DNA of 64,000 bases from Clostridium sartagoforme (GTDB lineage Bacteria > Bacillota > Clostridia > Clostridiales > Clostridiaceae). The position numbers were made by a program, and so were the translations under genes. Each line of letters begins with the position of its first letter. Within the stretch, counting starts at the first letter, position 1. The DNA is taken from contig NZ_SRYR01000008.1 of assembly GCF_004794105.1 (NCBI RefSeq), positions 51,707-115,706 on the forward strand, read 5' to 3'. Positions 47,350 to 56,104 of this stretch are shown here, one piece after another. The notes beneath the pieces are model-generated. The model was not told where the DNA came from and did not search any database. It saw nothing but the letters and a program-made list of their open reading frames with translations.

Positions 47350-47402
47350 AATTTTATAATAATAGTTATTAATTAATATTAATTTAAAGGCAGGTGTTAG
47401 TT

Positions 47403-50033
47403 TTGAAGTCATTAGAACTAAAAAAAGATATTCATTGGGTAGGAGCTCTTGACCCAAATTTAAGAATTTTTGATATTATTATGTATACACCTTACGGTAC
47501 AAGCTATAACTCCTATGTGGTTAAGGGAAGTGAAAAAACAGCTGTATTCGAAACAGTTAAAGTTGAATTCTTTGATCAATATATAGAAAGATTAAAAGAT
47601 TTAGATGTAGATATAACGAAAATTGATTATATTGTTGTAGATCATACTGAACCAGATCACGCCGGATCAGTGGCTAAGTTGTTAGAAATTTCACCAACTG
47701 CTAAAGTTGTTGGTTCTGCTCCTGCAATTAAGTTTATGAAACAAATTGCAAATAGAGATTTTGAATCAATTACTGTTGGTGATGGAGATACAATTAGTTT
47801 AGGAAATAAAACTCTGGAATTTATCTCTGCTCCATTCTTACACTGGCCAGACTCTATATACACATATATTCCAGAAGATGATGTTTTAATTACATGTGAC
47901 TCATTTGGTTCACACTATTCTTCTGAAGCTATTTTAAATAGTAATGTAGAAAGTAAAGAAGACTATATGGAAGCATTAAAATACTACTTCGATTGTATTT
48001 TTGGACCATATAAAACTTACGTATTAAACGCAATTAAAAAGATTGAGAATTTAGATATCGATATGATTTTACCTGGTCATGGTCCGGTTTTAGTTGAAAA
48101 CCCATGGGAAATCGTTGAATACTATAGAACTTGGAGTACTCCACAAGAAGCTCCTGCTGATGGTAAGAAGTTTGTTACAATACCATATGTTTCCGCTTAT
48201 GGATATACAGAATCATTAGCTAAGGAAATAGCCAGAGGTATTGAAGCTGCTGGTAACATAGAAGTTAGATTATTCAACGTAATTCATCATGAAATTGCTG
48301 ATATAGTCAATAGTATCGGCGAGTCTGAAGGTTTACTATGTGGTTCACCTACAATAGTTGGAGAATTATTAGAACCTATTCGTGATGTTTTATCTAAACT
48401 TAACCCTATAGTTCATGGTGGAAAACTATGTGCTGCTTTTGGTTCTTATGGTTGGAGTGGTGAGGCTATTCCTAGAATGGAAACAAGATTAAAAGAATTA
48501 AATATGAAATCATATGGTCCAGCCTTAAAGATAAACTTTAAACCTTCTGATACTGAGTTAAATGAAGCTTTTGAATATGGTTTAGGATTTGGTGAAGTTT
48601 TACTAGGTACAAAAGAACCAATTAAGGAAGAACCTAAAACTGAAGTAGCTGCACCTTCTACTGGTGGTGGATTAAAACTATGGAAATGTATGATTTGTGG
48701 AGAAATATTCGAATCTGAAGAAGTTCCTGAAATTTGTCCAGTATGTGGGGCTGGTAGTGATCAATTTATTGAAATTAAGAGAGAAGTTACTACTTACTCT
48801 ATAGATAAAGAAGAAACCTATGTAATTATAGGTAATGGTGCTGCTGGATTCTACGCCGCTAAAGCAATCAAAGAAAGAAATGCTAGTGCTATAATTAAAT
48901 TAGTTTCTAATGAAGACACTCACTCTTATGTTAGAACTCAACTTTCAGATTTAATAACTGAAGAAATAACTGAATCATTCTATTTAGCTAGATCTAACTG
49001 GTATAAAGAGAATAGTATTATAGAAATCTTAGGTGCTAATGTTAATACTATAGATAAGAAAACTAAGACTGTAAAATTAGATAATGGGCATGGTATTCGT
49101 TATGATAAGTTGATCTTAGCAAACGGAAGCTACAACTTTGTTCCACCTACTAAGGTACTTATCGATGGCTCAGAAACTGAAATTAACTCCTGGACTTATA
49201 ATAGTGTAAATGGAATCCATACTATTAAGAAGTTATGTGATGTTAATGCATTAAAGGAAGATTTAAGTGATTCTAAAAATGTTTTAATTATCGGTGGCGG
49301 ATTACTTGGCTTAGAAGCTGCTTGGGAAGTTCAAAAACGTAATATAAATGTTACTGTTGTAGAATTAGCAGAAAGAATGCTTCCTCGTCAATTAGATAGT
49401 GATGGATCTGCATTATTTGAAAGTCTTGTTAATAAGACTCCTGTTAAGGTTCTTTTAGGCGAAGCAGTTGATTATATTAATGCTGATTCTAATAGTGTTA
49501 AATCAGTAAAATTAAAGAGTGGTAAAGAAATTGAAGCTGATACTATAATCTTCTCTGTAGGGGTAAGATCTAACATCTTTATAGCTCAGCCTATAGGAAT
49601 CAATTGTAATAGAGGTATTATTGTTGATGAATATATGAAGACAAACTCTGAAGATATCTTTGCTTGTGGTGATGTTGCTGAGTATGATGGAGTTTATTAT
49701 GGTAACTGGCCAGCTGCAATAGAAATGGGTAAAGTTGCTGGAGCTAATGCTACTGGAGATAAGATTAAATTTGAAAAATTCGTATCTTCAACAGTATTCC
49801 AAGCTATGAATACTCAAGTATTCTCTGCAGGTACAGTTAACTTTGATGATCCAGCCTTAGAAAAAGTAGGTTATGTTGATAGCTTAAATAATAAATATGC
49901 TAAATTATTCTTTAGTAATAATATTCTTGTTGGTGGTATCTTAATTGGAGATATAAATTCTTCAGTTAAAATAATTCAAGGTATTCAAAATAGAGAAAAT
50001 AAAGCTACCGTTTTATCTAAAGGAACTATTTAA
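47403..50033 (+). CDS. flavodiiron protein-rubredoxin-NAD(P)H oxidoreductase fusion
   Basis: About 876 aa. The domains, in order, are as follows. A metallo-beta-lactamase-like diiron domain (1-250) with HTEPDHAGS and HGPVLVENPW. An FMN-binding flavodoxin domain (about 252-400) with VSAYGYTESLAKEIARGI and GSYGWSGEA. A rubredoxin-like domain (about 425-465) with CMICGEIFESEEVPEICPVCGAG. A NADH:rubredoxin-reductase-like FAD domain (about 475-870) with VIIGNGAAGFYAAKAI, IIGGGLLGLEAAWEV and ACGDVAEYDG. One chain can therefore pass electrons from NAD(P)H through FAD and rubredoxin to FMN and the diiron site, reducing O2 to water (or NO). The ribosome site AGGTG is 6 bases before TTG 47403, starting MKSLELKKDIHWVGALDPN; the GTG at 47394 is less likely. 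Confidence 0.93.
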   Translation: MKSLELKKDIHWVGALDPNLRIFDIIMYTPYGTSYNSYVVKGSEKTAVFETVKVEFFDQYIERLKDLDVDITKIDYIVVDHTEPDHAGSVAKLLEISPTAKVVGSAPAIKFMKQIANRDFESITVGDGDTISLGNKTLEFISAPFLHWPDSIYTYIPEDDVLITCDSFGSHYSSEAILNSNVESKEDYMEALKYYFDCIFGPYKTYVLNAIKKIENLDIDMILPGHGPVLVENPWEIVEYYRTWSTPQEAPADGKKFVTIPYVSAYGYTESLAKEIARGIEAAGNIEVRLFNVIHHEIADIVNSIGESEGLLCGSPTIVGELLEPIRDVLSKLNPIVHGGKLCAAFGSYGWSGEAIPRMETRLKELNMKSYGPALKINFKPSDTELNEAFEYGLGFGEVLLGTKEPIKEEPKTEVAAPSTGGGLKLWKCMICGEIFESEEVPEICPVCGAGSDQFIEIKREVTTYSIDKEETYVIIGNGAAGFYAAKAIKERNASAIIKLVSNEDTHSYVRTQLSDLITEEITESFYLARSNWYKENSIIEILGANVNTIDKKTKTVKLDNGHGIRYDKLILANGSYNFVPPTKVLIDGSETEINSWTYNSVNGIHTIKKLCDVNALKEDLSDSKNVLIIGGGLLGLEAAWEVQKRNINVTVVELAERMLPRQLDSDGSALFESLVNKTPVKVLLGEAVDYINADSNSVKSVKLKSGKEIEADTIIFSVGVRSNIFIAQPIGINCNRGIIVDEYMKTNSEDIFACGDVAEYDGVYYGNWPAAIEMGKVAGANATGDKIKFEKFVSSTVFQAMNTQVFSAGTVNFDDPALEKVGYVDSLNNKYAKLFFSNNILVGGILIGDINSSVKIIQGIQNRENKATVLSKGTI

Positions 50034-50058
50034 AAGAGGCTGCTTGCAGCCTCTTTTT
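50032..50058 (+). terminator. terminator of the flavodiiron fusion gene
   Basis: AGAGGCTGCTTGCAGCCTCT hairpin followed by TTTTCA; it starts at the stop codon. Confidence 0.85.
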
Positions 50059-50095
50059 CAATTGACAATTAATAATTAACAATGATCAATTAAGG
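50059..50095. repeat. AATTGACAATTAATAATTAACAAT-type repeat
   Basis: CAATTGACAATTAATAATTAACAATGATCAATT lies in the 3' region of the fusion gene (quoted in part: the core is AATTAATAATTAACAAT). It shares its word pattern with 18672-18730. Confidence 0.4.
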
Positions 50096-50256
50096 ATATA
50101 ATTTGTTCCAAATTACTAGAATAAAATAGTTTTAATTATATATTATTTAATAGTTTTCTTTAGTTAATAATTGATTCTTTAATAATGAATTTAAACTGAA
50201 TTATTATTTTCTCTATTATAATGTTTAAGCTTACTAATTACATTTATAAAAATAAT

Positions 50257-50292
50257 AAAAAGGGACTGTCTTATATTTAGACAATCCCTTTT
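50257..50292 (-). terminator. ssb terminator
   Basis: Stem AAAAGGGATTGTCT / AGACAGTCCCTTTT with an 8-base loop, followed on the minus strand by TATTATTTTT. It is about 30 bases after the ssb stop. Confidence 0.85.
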
Positions 50293-50321
50293 CACTATTT
50301 ATTTAAATTTATATTTTAAGC

Positions 50322-50714
50322 TTAATTACTTGCTGTTTTATTTAAATCTTCTTTATTTAAGTCTTCTTCGTAAGAACTTTCATCTCTTTCATTTCTTCTA
50401 TTTCCTACAAACTTAAAATCTTCAGCTACTACTTCGGCGATATATTTTTTACTTCCATCTTTATCTTCATAGCTACCTGTTCTTAATCTTCCACTTAAGC
50501 TAATGAAACTTCCTTTTCTCATATACTGGCATACTACTTCTGCCTTCCTGCCCCAAATGGTAACAGGTATTAAATCAGCCTTTCTCGTTCCATCTTGAGA
50601 CTTAAAGTTTCTATCTACAGCAATAATAAATTTTGTAAAAACCTTATTGCTATCTTCAAGGCTTCTAAGTTCAGGGTCCCTTATTAATCTTCCTAATAAT
50701 ACAATTTTATTCAT
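50322..50714 (-). CDS. ssb: single-stranded DNA-binding protein (tailless paralogue)
   Basis: 130 aa. The OB-fold (1-105) has the SSB pattern MNKIVLLGRLIRDPELR, FTKFIIAVDR, RKADLIPVTIWGRKAEV, KGSFISLSGRLRTGSYEDKDG and the AEVVAEDFKFVG end. The C-terminal 25 residues are charged but end NKTASN and lack the acidic DDDIPF-like tip that recruits repair and replication partners. It is therefore probably a secondary SSB; the replicative copy usually sits with rpsF-rpsR elsewhere. AGGAGGTG lies before the ATG. It has its own terminator. Confidence 0.88.
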   Translation of the reverse strand: MNKIVLLGRLIRDPELRSLEDSNKVFTKFIIAVDRNFKSQDGTRKADLIPVTIWGRKAEVVCQYMRKGSFISLSGRLRTGSYEDKDGSKKYIAEVVAEDFKFVGNRRNERDESSYEEDLNKEDLNKTASN

Positions 50715-50789
50715 TACTTACACCTCCTGAATATTTCTTCTTTGATTATATCCAGTTAGGCATTTTCTATTCATATTTAATAAAATTTA

Positions 50790-51629
50790 TTATTTTTTAA
50801 CTCCTATTCTAAATACAGAATTAATTTCTGCTCCTAATATAAGAATTATTGAGGTTATATATAACCATGTCATAAGAATAAAGACTGCCCCTACGCTTCC
50901 ATATAACCTAGAGTAATTAGCTATATTGTTTATATAATATGAAAAGCCTAAAGAAACTATTATCCATCCTAAGGTACTTACTATTGCACCAGGATAAACT
51001 TCTCTCCATGGAACTTTCTTCGCTGGAGTATATCTATAAATAGAAGCAAAAATTAAAACCATCATAGATACTACTATAATATATCTACTTATATTCCATA
51101 TACTCTTAATAACTTCCTTAAAAGGAACAATTTTAAGTAATTGCTCTCCTAGTATTTCTCCAAAAACTAGCATGGCCAAAGTAAGCATTATTACTAAAAC
51201 TAATGCAAGGGTAAATACAATCCCTACAATAACTCTTTTTATAAAAGTTCTTTTTTCTTTTATATCATATGCTTTATTTAAACCTTTTATTACTGCTCTA
51301 AATCCAGAAGAAGCAGACCAAATCGTTAAAATTAAAGAAGCTCCTAATAATCCAGCATTTTGTGTTTCTACAACTTCAACAACTGTTGTTTCAATTAACC
51401 CATACACACTTATTGGTAAAATAGTACTAAGCCCACCTAAAATTTCCGCTGTATTAAGTCTGCTAAACCCTACTATAGTTAATAGGAAAAGTAAAAATGG
51501 AAAAAATGATAGCATTAGATAGTATGCAAGTTGTGCTCCTAAGGCAAAGATATCATCATTATTCACTTTTACTATAAAAAATACTATTTTATCTAAAAGA
51601 GACTTACTATTTATATTTTCATTATTCAT
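50790..51629 (-). CDS. YihY/BrkB-family membrane protein
   Basis: 279 aa with six membrane helices. It shows the family features ALGAQLAYYLMLSFFPFLLFLLTIVG, LTIWSASSGFRAVIKGLNKAYDIKEKRTFIKRV and YGSVGAVFILMTWLYITSIILILGAEINSVF. Members were once called ribonuclease BN or virulence factor BrkB, both now doubted; transport or envelope roles are suspected. GGTGATT lies before the ATG. The next plus-strand gene is divergent, and no operon partner is evident. Confidence 0.88.
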   Translation of the reverse strand: MNNENINSKSLLDKIVFFIVKVNNDDIFALGAQLAYYLMLSFFPFLLFLLTIVGFSRLNTAEILGGLSTILPISVYGLIETTVVEVVETQNAGLLGASLILTIWSASSGFRAVIKGLNKAYDIKEKRTFIKRVIVGIVFTLALVLVIMLTLAMLVFGEILGEQLLKIVPFKEVIKSIWNISRYIIVVSMMVLIFASIYRYTPAKKVPWREVYPGAIVSTLGWIIVSLGFSYYINNIANYSRLYGSVGAVFILMTWLYITSIILILGAEINSVFRIGVKK

Positions 51630-51865
51630 TTAATCACCACATCTCTATTAATCCACATTAATTACTATTATTATAATCTATATCATATTACTTTATCTAT
51701 GATACTCATCTATTATATTTTTATGTTAATATTTATCAACTTGTAAATCTCTTTTATTGCTAATAAACTATATAACAATTTATAATTATACCAAAATTCT
51801 TTCTAATTAATATCCATTATAGTATAATTTTTAATAGGTTAGTATGTATGAAAGGAGTTTTTAAT

Positions 51866-52744
51866 ATGAAATATACTTTAGAAAACAAAAATGTGCAAAT
51901 TGTTGCAAGTACTTTTGGTGGAGAACTTAATAGTCTTTCAAGTAAAAAAGATAATTTAGAGTTTTTATGGAATGGTAATGAGGCACATTGGAAATATCAC
52001 TCTCCTATCCTTTTTCCAATTGTGGGTAAGGTGAAAAACGGAAGGTACATAGCTGAAAATAAAGAGTATGAGCTTCCTCAACATGGACTTGCAAGAACTA
52101 AAGAATTCAAAATGATTGAGAAAGATGAGAATCATGTAGTTTTTGAACTATTATGGTCAGAAGAAACTTTAAAAGTATATCCATATAAATTTTCATTAAA
52201 GCTTTCTTATGAACTTCTTGAAAATGGAGTAAAGGTTGGATATTCTGTTAAGAACTTAGATGATAAGGATATTTATTTTTCAATAGGTGGTCACCCTGCC
52301 TTTATGTGTCCATTATTTGAAAATGAAAACTTTGAAGATTATTACTTTGAATTTAATAAAAAAGAAAATGCTAAAATAATGAATTTAGATTCTAATACAG
52401 GTTATTTCTCAAATACAGAATCTGAATTTTTAAAAGATGAAAGTATTATAAATCTTAATTTAGATTTATTTAAAAACGATGCCATAGTATTTAAAAATCT
52501 AAAGTCTAATTTGATCACTCTTAAATCTAATAAAAATAATAGAGAATTATCTATGGACTTTACAGGCTTCCCATATTTAGCAATATGGACTAAGCCTGCT
52601 GGTGCACCCTTTGTATGTCTTGAGCCTTGGTATGGTCATGCAGACTTTGCTGATTTCAATGGTGATATCACAGAAAAAGCTGCTATAGAAAAATTATCTA
52701 TAGGAAGTGAATTTACAGCAAGCTACAACTTATATATTAAATAG
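51866..52744 (+). CDS. aldose 1-epimerase family protein (LacX-like)
   Basis: 292 aa. A galactose-mutarotase-like beta-sandwich with SPILFPIVGKVKNGRYIAENKEYELPQHGLARTKEF (His of the QHG motif), SIGGHPAFMCPL (second His) and a late Glu region CLEPWYGHAD. It would speed interconversion of sugar anomers or modified sugars; the LacX-like group is of uncertain substrate. The longest frame starts at 51848, but AAGGAG is 8 bases before the ATG at 51866. It is monocistronic and converges on the helicase gene. Confidence 0.88.
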   Translation: MKYTLENKNVQIVASTFGGELNSLSSKKDNLEFLWNGNEAHWKYHSPILFPIVGKVKNGRYIAENKEYELPQHGLARTKEFKMIEKDENHVVFELLWSEETLKVYPYKFSLKLSYELLENGVKVGYSVKNLDDKDIYFSIGGHPAFMCPLFENENFEDYYFEFNKKENAKIMNLDSNTGYFSNTESEFLKDESIINLNLDLFKNDAIVFKNLKSNLITLKSNKNNRELSMDFTGFPYLAIWTKPAGAPFVCLEPWYGHADFADFNGDITEKAAIEKLSIGSEFTASYNLYIK

Positions 52745-52900
52745 TTTTAAAATGAAAAAATTAAGAGAATGAAAAAATGAAAGAATGAAGGAAGAGGTTT
52801 TGCTATGCAAAACCTCCTTTATTTATAAATTATCTAATAAAATCTTTAAAGATTTTTATTAGCATTTCTTCATTCTTTAATTTTTTAATTCTTTCATTAA
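52745..52900. repeat. inverted AT-rich repeat between convergent genes
   Basis: Left part holds AATGAAAAAATTAAGAGAATG and AAAGAATGAAGGAAG; right part, inverted, holds GAAAGAATTAAAAAATTAAAG and AATGAAGAAATGC. They enclose the hairpin at 52794-52822 and a palindrome AAAATCTTTAAAGATTTT. The arrangement looks like a small inverted-repeat element; it has no coding capacity. Confidence 0.55.
52794..52822 (+). terminator. terminator of the epimerase-like gene
   Basis: GAGGTTTTGCTATGCAAAACCTC hairpin, then CTTTATTTAT on the plus strand. Confidence 0.7.
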
Positions 52901-52920
52901 TAAAATGCTTCGCATTTTAT
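52900..52920 (-). terminator. hairpin just after the helicase stop
   Basis: ATAAAATGCTTCGCATTTTAT: a 9-bp perfect stem with a 3-base loop, 3 bases beyond the helicase stop. Confidence 0.55.
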
Positions 52921-52922
52921 GA

Positions 52923-55208
52923 CTAAAGTTCCCATTCTGTAGGTAATAGGCTCTTATATTTTATTGTTGAATACCTATCGTCTATAAGAAGTATTCGCCC
53001 CTTATCCTCTTCAGTTCTAATTACCCTACCAGCAGCCTGCATAATCTTATTAATACCTGGATATATATATGCATAGTCAAATCCATTATCCTCATAATAA
53101 TTTCTTATTATATCACCTTCATTTGATATCCTAGGAAATCCAACTCCTACTATAATACACCCAATCAATCTCTTTCCAGGCAAATCTATTCCTTCTGAGA
53201 AAACTCCTCCAATTACACAAAAAGCTAATATATTACTATCTTCTTTAAAGTTATTAAGAAATTCAACTCTTTCTTCTTCTCTTAATACTTCATTTTGACA
53301 AATAGTATTTTTATCGCCATAAAGCTCACAATATCTTGAATATAACTTATCTAAATATTGATATGATGGTAGAAAAACCATATAGTTCCCTACTTCTTCT
53401 TCCTTAAATCTATTAATTAATTGACAAAGCTTATCTATATTATTATCTCTTTGGCTAAATCTCATATTAAGAGGATTGCTATATACTTTTAAATTCTCCT
53501 TTTTAAAAGGTGATGGTAACTTCATTCTATAACTCTTATCATCTCCACCTAAAACATCTATATAATACTTTATTGGTGTTAATGTTGCAGAAAAAATTGT
53601 AGTTGAATGTGCCTCTTGAATAATCTTAGATAAATTTTTAGATGGATTCACACAAAACAGCTTTACTTTAACATCATTTTTATTAAGTTCAACTAAAGTT
53701 ACATATTCTTTTTCAGAATATATTTCAGAAATAGCTATAAAAGATCTTATTTCAAAATATAAATCCCTTATTTCTTCATAACCTTCAGTATTTACTGCTT
53801 TCACTAAGTATTCATCACATTCACTAATAAAAATCCTTAAAAGTTTAGTTAAATCCTTATACTGCTCTTTCTTATAAATACTACTAACTTCTACCTCTTG
53901 AAGTTCTTTTCTTAATTCTATAAGATACTTATTAATAGAATTCAGGCATTTATATAAATTAGGTGCTTTACCCTTTACAGCTTTACTAGCACTTAATATT
54001 TTTTCTTTGTATATTTCTGCACTATACATACTTCTAGATCTATCCACAAGGTTGTGTCCTTCATCCACAAGTAATATGTTTTTATCCACATCATCCTCAA
54101 AGAACCTTTTTAATTTTGCTCTTGGATCAAAAGCATAATTATAATCACATATTATTACATCACACCACAGGCTTAAATCTAATGACAATTCAAAAGGACA
54201 TAACCCTTCTTTTCTTGCATAGTCTTCTATAGTCTCCCTAGTAAAGTTATCCTCTTCCTTTAACATATTATAAATACTGTTATTAACCTTATCATAGTAA
54301 TTCAATGCATACTCACAATTTTCAGGATTGCAAATGGATTTCTCCTTAAAACAAATCTTATCCTTTGCTGTCAAAGTAATATTTCTACAACCAAGACCTT
54401 TATCTTTAAGCCTCTTAACAGCATCCTCTGCTACAGTTCTAGTAATAGTTTTTGCAGTTAAATATACTATACGTTCGCCTCTATTTTCGCCTAAGGCTTT
54501 AACAGCCGGGAAAATTGTAGATATAGTCTTCCCTATCCCAGTAGGTGCTTGAGCAAATAATACAGATTTTTCTCTTATTGTATTAAAACAAGCCTTTGCA
54601 AGCTCCCTTTGCCCTAATCTATACTTTTCAAAAGGAAACTTCAATGTTGTTATACTTTTATTTCTATCTTCTATCAAATTAGATTTTAAAATAACCCACT
54701 TTTTATATTCTTCAATAATTGAAGAAACATAATTTTTAAGTTCTACAAAAGAAAATTTCTTATTAAAACTCTTTACCTCTTCTGTCTCGATATTGAAATA
54801 ACTTAATCTAACATTTATTTCACTCATATTGTTTTGAAATGCATAAATATAGGCATAAAACTTTGCTTGAGCCCAATGAAGTAAATTATAATCTTCATCT
54901 ATCAAAATAAGAGGCTTCATTGTAGATTTAATTTCTTCTATATAAACATTATTATCTTCAATAATAATTCCATCAGCTCTTCCATCAACAATTAAAGTAA
55001 CTTCTTCTATTTTAAACTCTTCACTAAGCCTTACTTCTTTTTCATAGTTATCATATATCTTTTCATTATTACTTTGAAGCTTTTGATGTGCTATAGTACC
55101 CTCTACAGCCCTGGTACTTCCAACAAACCTATCATCTATGCTTCCTGTCCTTAAAATATATTCAATTATACCTCTAACTGATTCTTTAATTACTATCTTA
55201 TTACTCAT
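52923..55208 (-). CDS. RecB-type nuclease fused to an XPD/DinG-like DNA helicase
   Basis: 761 aa. The first 190 residues carry PD-(D/E)XK nuclease motifs of the RecB/Cas4 type: GTIAHQKLQ, the Asp in VDGRADGIII, the EIK in YIEEIKST and QAKFYAYIY (QxxxY). The rest is an XPD-like superfamily 2 helicase: Walker A QAPTGIGKTIST, cysteines around KICFKEKSICNPENCEYA and GLCPFEL that fit a 4Fe-4S cluster, LLVDEGHNLVDR (DEGH box), FSATLTP and QAAGRVIRTEED (motif VI). It is probably an ATP-driven 5'-3' helicase coupled to nuclease cutting, for repair or defence. The start ATG has only a modest ribosome site (GGAAGAG). Confidence 0.9.
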   Translation of the reverse strand: MSNKIVIKESVRGIIEYILRTGSIDDRFVGSTRAVEGTIAHQKLQSNNEKIYDNYEKEVRLSEEFKIEEVTLIVDGRADGIIIEDNNVYIEEIKSTMKPLILIDEDYNLLHWAQAKFYAYIYAFQNNMSEINVRLSYFNIETEEVKSFNKKFSFVELKNYVSSIIEEYKKWVILKSNLIEDRNKSITTLKFPFEKYRLGQRELAKACFNTIREKSVLFAQAPTGIGKTISTIFPAVKALGENRGERIVYLTAKTITRTVAEDAVKRLKDKGLGCRNITLTAKDKICFKEKSICNPENCEYALNYYDKVNNSIYNMLKEEDNFTRETIEDYARKEGLCPFELSLDLSLWCDVIICDYNYAFDPRAKLKRFFEDDVDKNILLVDEGHNLVDRSRSMYSAEIYKEKILSASKAVKGKAPNLYKCLNSINKYLIELRKELQEVEVSSIYKKEQYKDLTKLLRIFISECDEYLVKAVNTEGYEEIRDLYFEIRSFIAISEIYSEKEYVTLVELNKNDVKVKLFCVNPSKNLSKIIQEAHSTTIFSATLTPIKYYIDVLGGDDKSYRMKLPSPFKKENLKVYSNPLNMRFSQRDNNIDKLCQLINRFKEEEVGNYMVFLPSYQYLDKLYSRYCELYGDKNTICQNEVLREEERVEFLNNFKEDSNILAFCVIGGVFSEGIDLPGKRLIGCIIVGVGFPRISNEGDIIRNYYEDNGFDYAYIYPGINKIMQAAGRVIRTEEDKGRILLIDDRYSTIKYKSLLPTEWEL

Positions 55209-55267
55209 AAAACTCTTCCTTATAATTTTGCTTAACTATATTATAAGACTAATATTAAATTATACAA

Positions 55268-55312
55268 AATAAAAAGGAGCTATGTATATAAAGTTATATA
55301 TTCCAAAGCTCC
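55268..55312 (-). terminator. terminator of the YvrJ gene
   Basis: GGAGCT / AGCTCC stem with a long, partly paired AT loop and a following TTTTTATTTT on the minus strand; it lies just after the stop of the 47-aa gene. Confidence 0.7.
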
Positions 55313-55323
55313 ACCCTTTTTAA

Positions 55324-55467
55324 CTACTTAATTGAATTAATAGTGTTAGATAAGTTGTTAATGCTAGTAGTAAGACCATCTAGCTTTCCTTCTATTCTAA
55401 TTAATAGATATAGAGAAATAGCTATAGGGAATCCTATATTAGCAATTACTTCAACTATCTCATTCAT
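55324..55467 (-). CDS. YvrJ-family small membrane protein
   Basis: 47 aa, starting MNEIVEVIANIGFPIAISLY, followed by LLIRIEGKLDGLTTSINNLS. One N-terminal membrane helix ends in the family's LLxRIEGKL junction. A short amphipathic helix with heptad-like Leu/Ile and Asn follows. It matches the YvrJ family of short Firmicute proteins, which often occur near phage-like or competence genes; the function is unknown. GAGGGTG is 5 bases before the ATG and a terminator follows, so it is a real small gene. It is placed between DUF1836 and the helicase, all in one direction. Confidence 0.8.
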   Translation of the reverse strand: MNEIVEVIANIGFPIAISLYLLIRIEGKLDGLTTSINNLSNTINSIK

Positions 55468-55513
55468 AACATCACCCTCTAATTATATATGCAATAATAG
55501 AGACTTTTTAAAA

Positions 55514-56104
55514 TTACTCTGAATGATATCCGTTAACCATTTTTTGAACTAATTTCTTTATTGCACTAGCTTGAGCAATTAAAGACATAACTATTACAAA
55601 AGTTCTTATACTATTTTCATCTGTCTCATTTAAATTTAACTCAGAAATTATACTATCTAACTTTTCTTCGTCTACAACAGGTTTGCTTAAAAAGTCCTTG
55701 AAACTTTCACTTTGAGTTTCAGAAAATATCTTATACGCCTTTTCCCAAGATATTATATCATCACTTCTATCATTAATCTCATTGAAAGCCAAGCTGAATA
55801 CCTTCTTGATTTCTTCTGTAGTCAAAACTGGTCTCATATAACTTAATAAAACTAATTGAACTAAATGAATCTTAGTATAACCTCTTTTTTTACCGTCCTC
55901 AGGTTTACTAATTACTTCACTTTTTATATAATTTTGAACAATATTATTTGTATATTTATCTTCAACAAATTTATCATTTAAAAAATCTATAACTTGTGAT
56001 AAAAAGAGATCATACTTTGGCAAATCATCATAGCCTACCATGTTCCCGTTAGACATTTCTTCAGCTATTTCTGTTATATAGTTAGTGTCTATTTTTTTTA
56101 CCAT
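55514..56104 (-). CDS. DUF1836-domain protein
   Basis: 196 aa. The DUF1836 (YkrK-like) region spans about 28-135 with YDLFLSQVIDFLND, NNIVQNYIKSEVISKPEDGKKRGYTKIHLVQLVLLSYMRPVLTTEEIKKVF. This is a MerR-like winged-helix type of sequence, so a DNA-binding or transcription role is likely. The C-terminal third is a hydrophobic helix (FVIVMSLIAQASAIKKLV) of unknown use. The ATG at 56104 lies 7 bases from AGAGGTG and is preferred over the ATG two codons upstream. No partner is certain; the YvrJ gene follows 46 bases later. Confidence 0.75.
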   Translation of the reverse strand: MVKKIDTNYITEIAEEMSNGNMVGYDDLPKYDLFLSQVIDFLNDKFVEDKYTNNIVQNYIKSEVISKPEDGKKRGYTKIHLVQLVLLSYMRPVLTTEEIKKVFSLAFNEINDRSDDIISWEKAYKIFSETQSESFKDFLSKPVVDEEKLDSIISELNLNETDENSIRTFVIVMSLIAQASAIKKLVQKMVNGYHSE

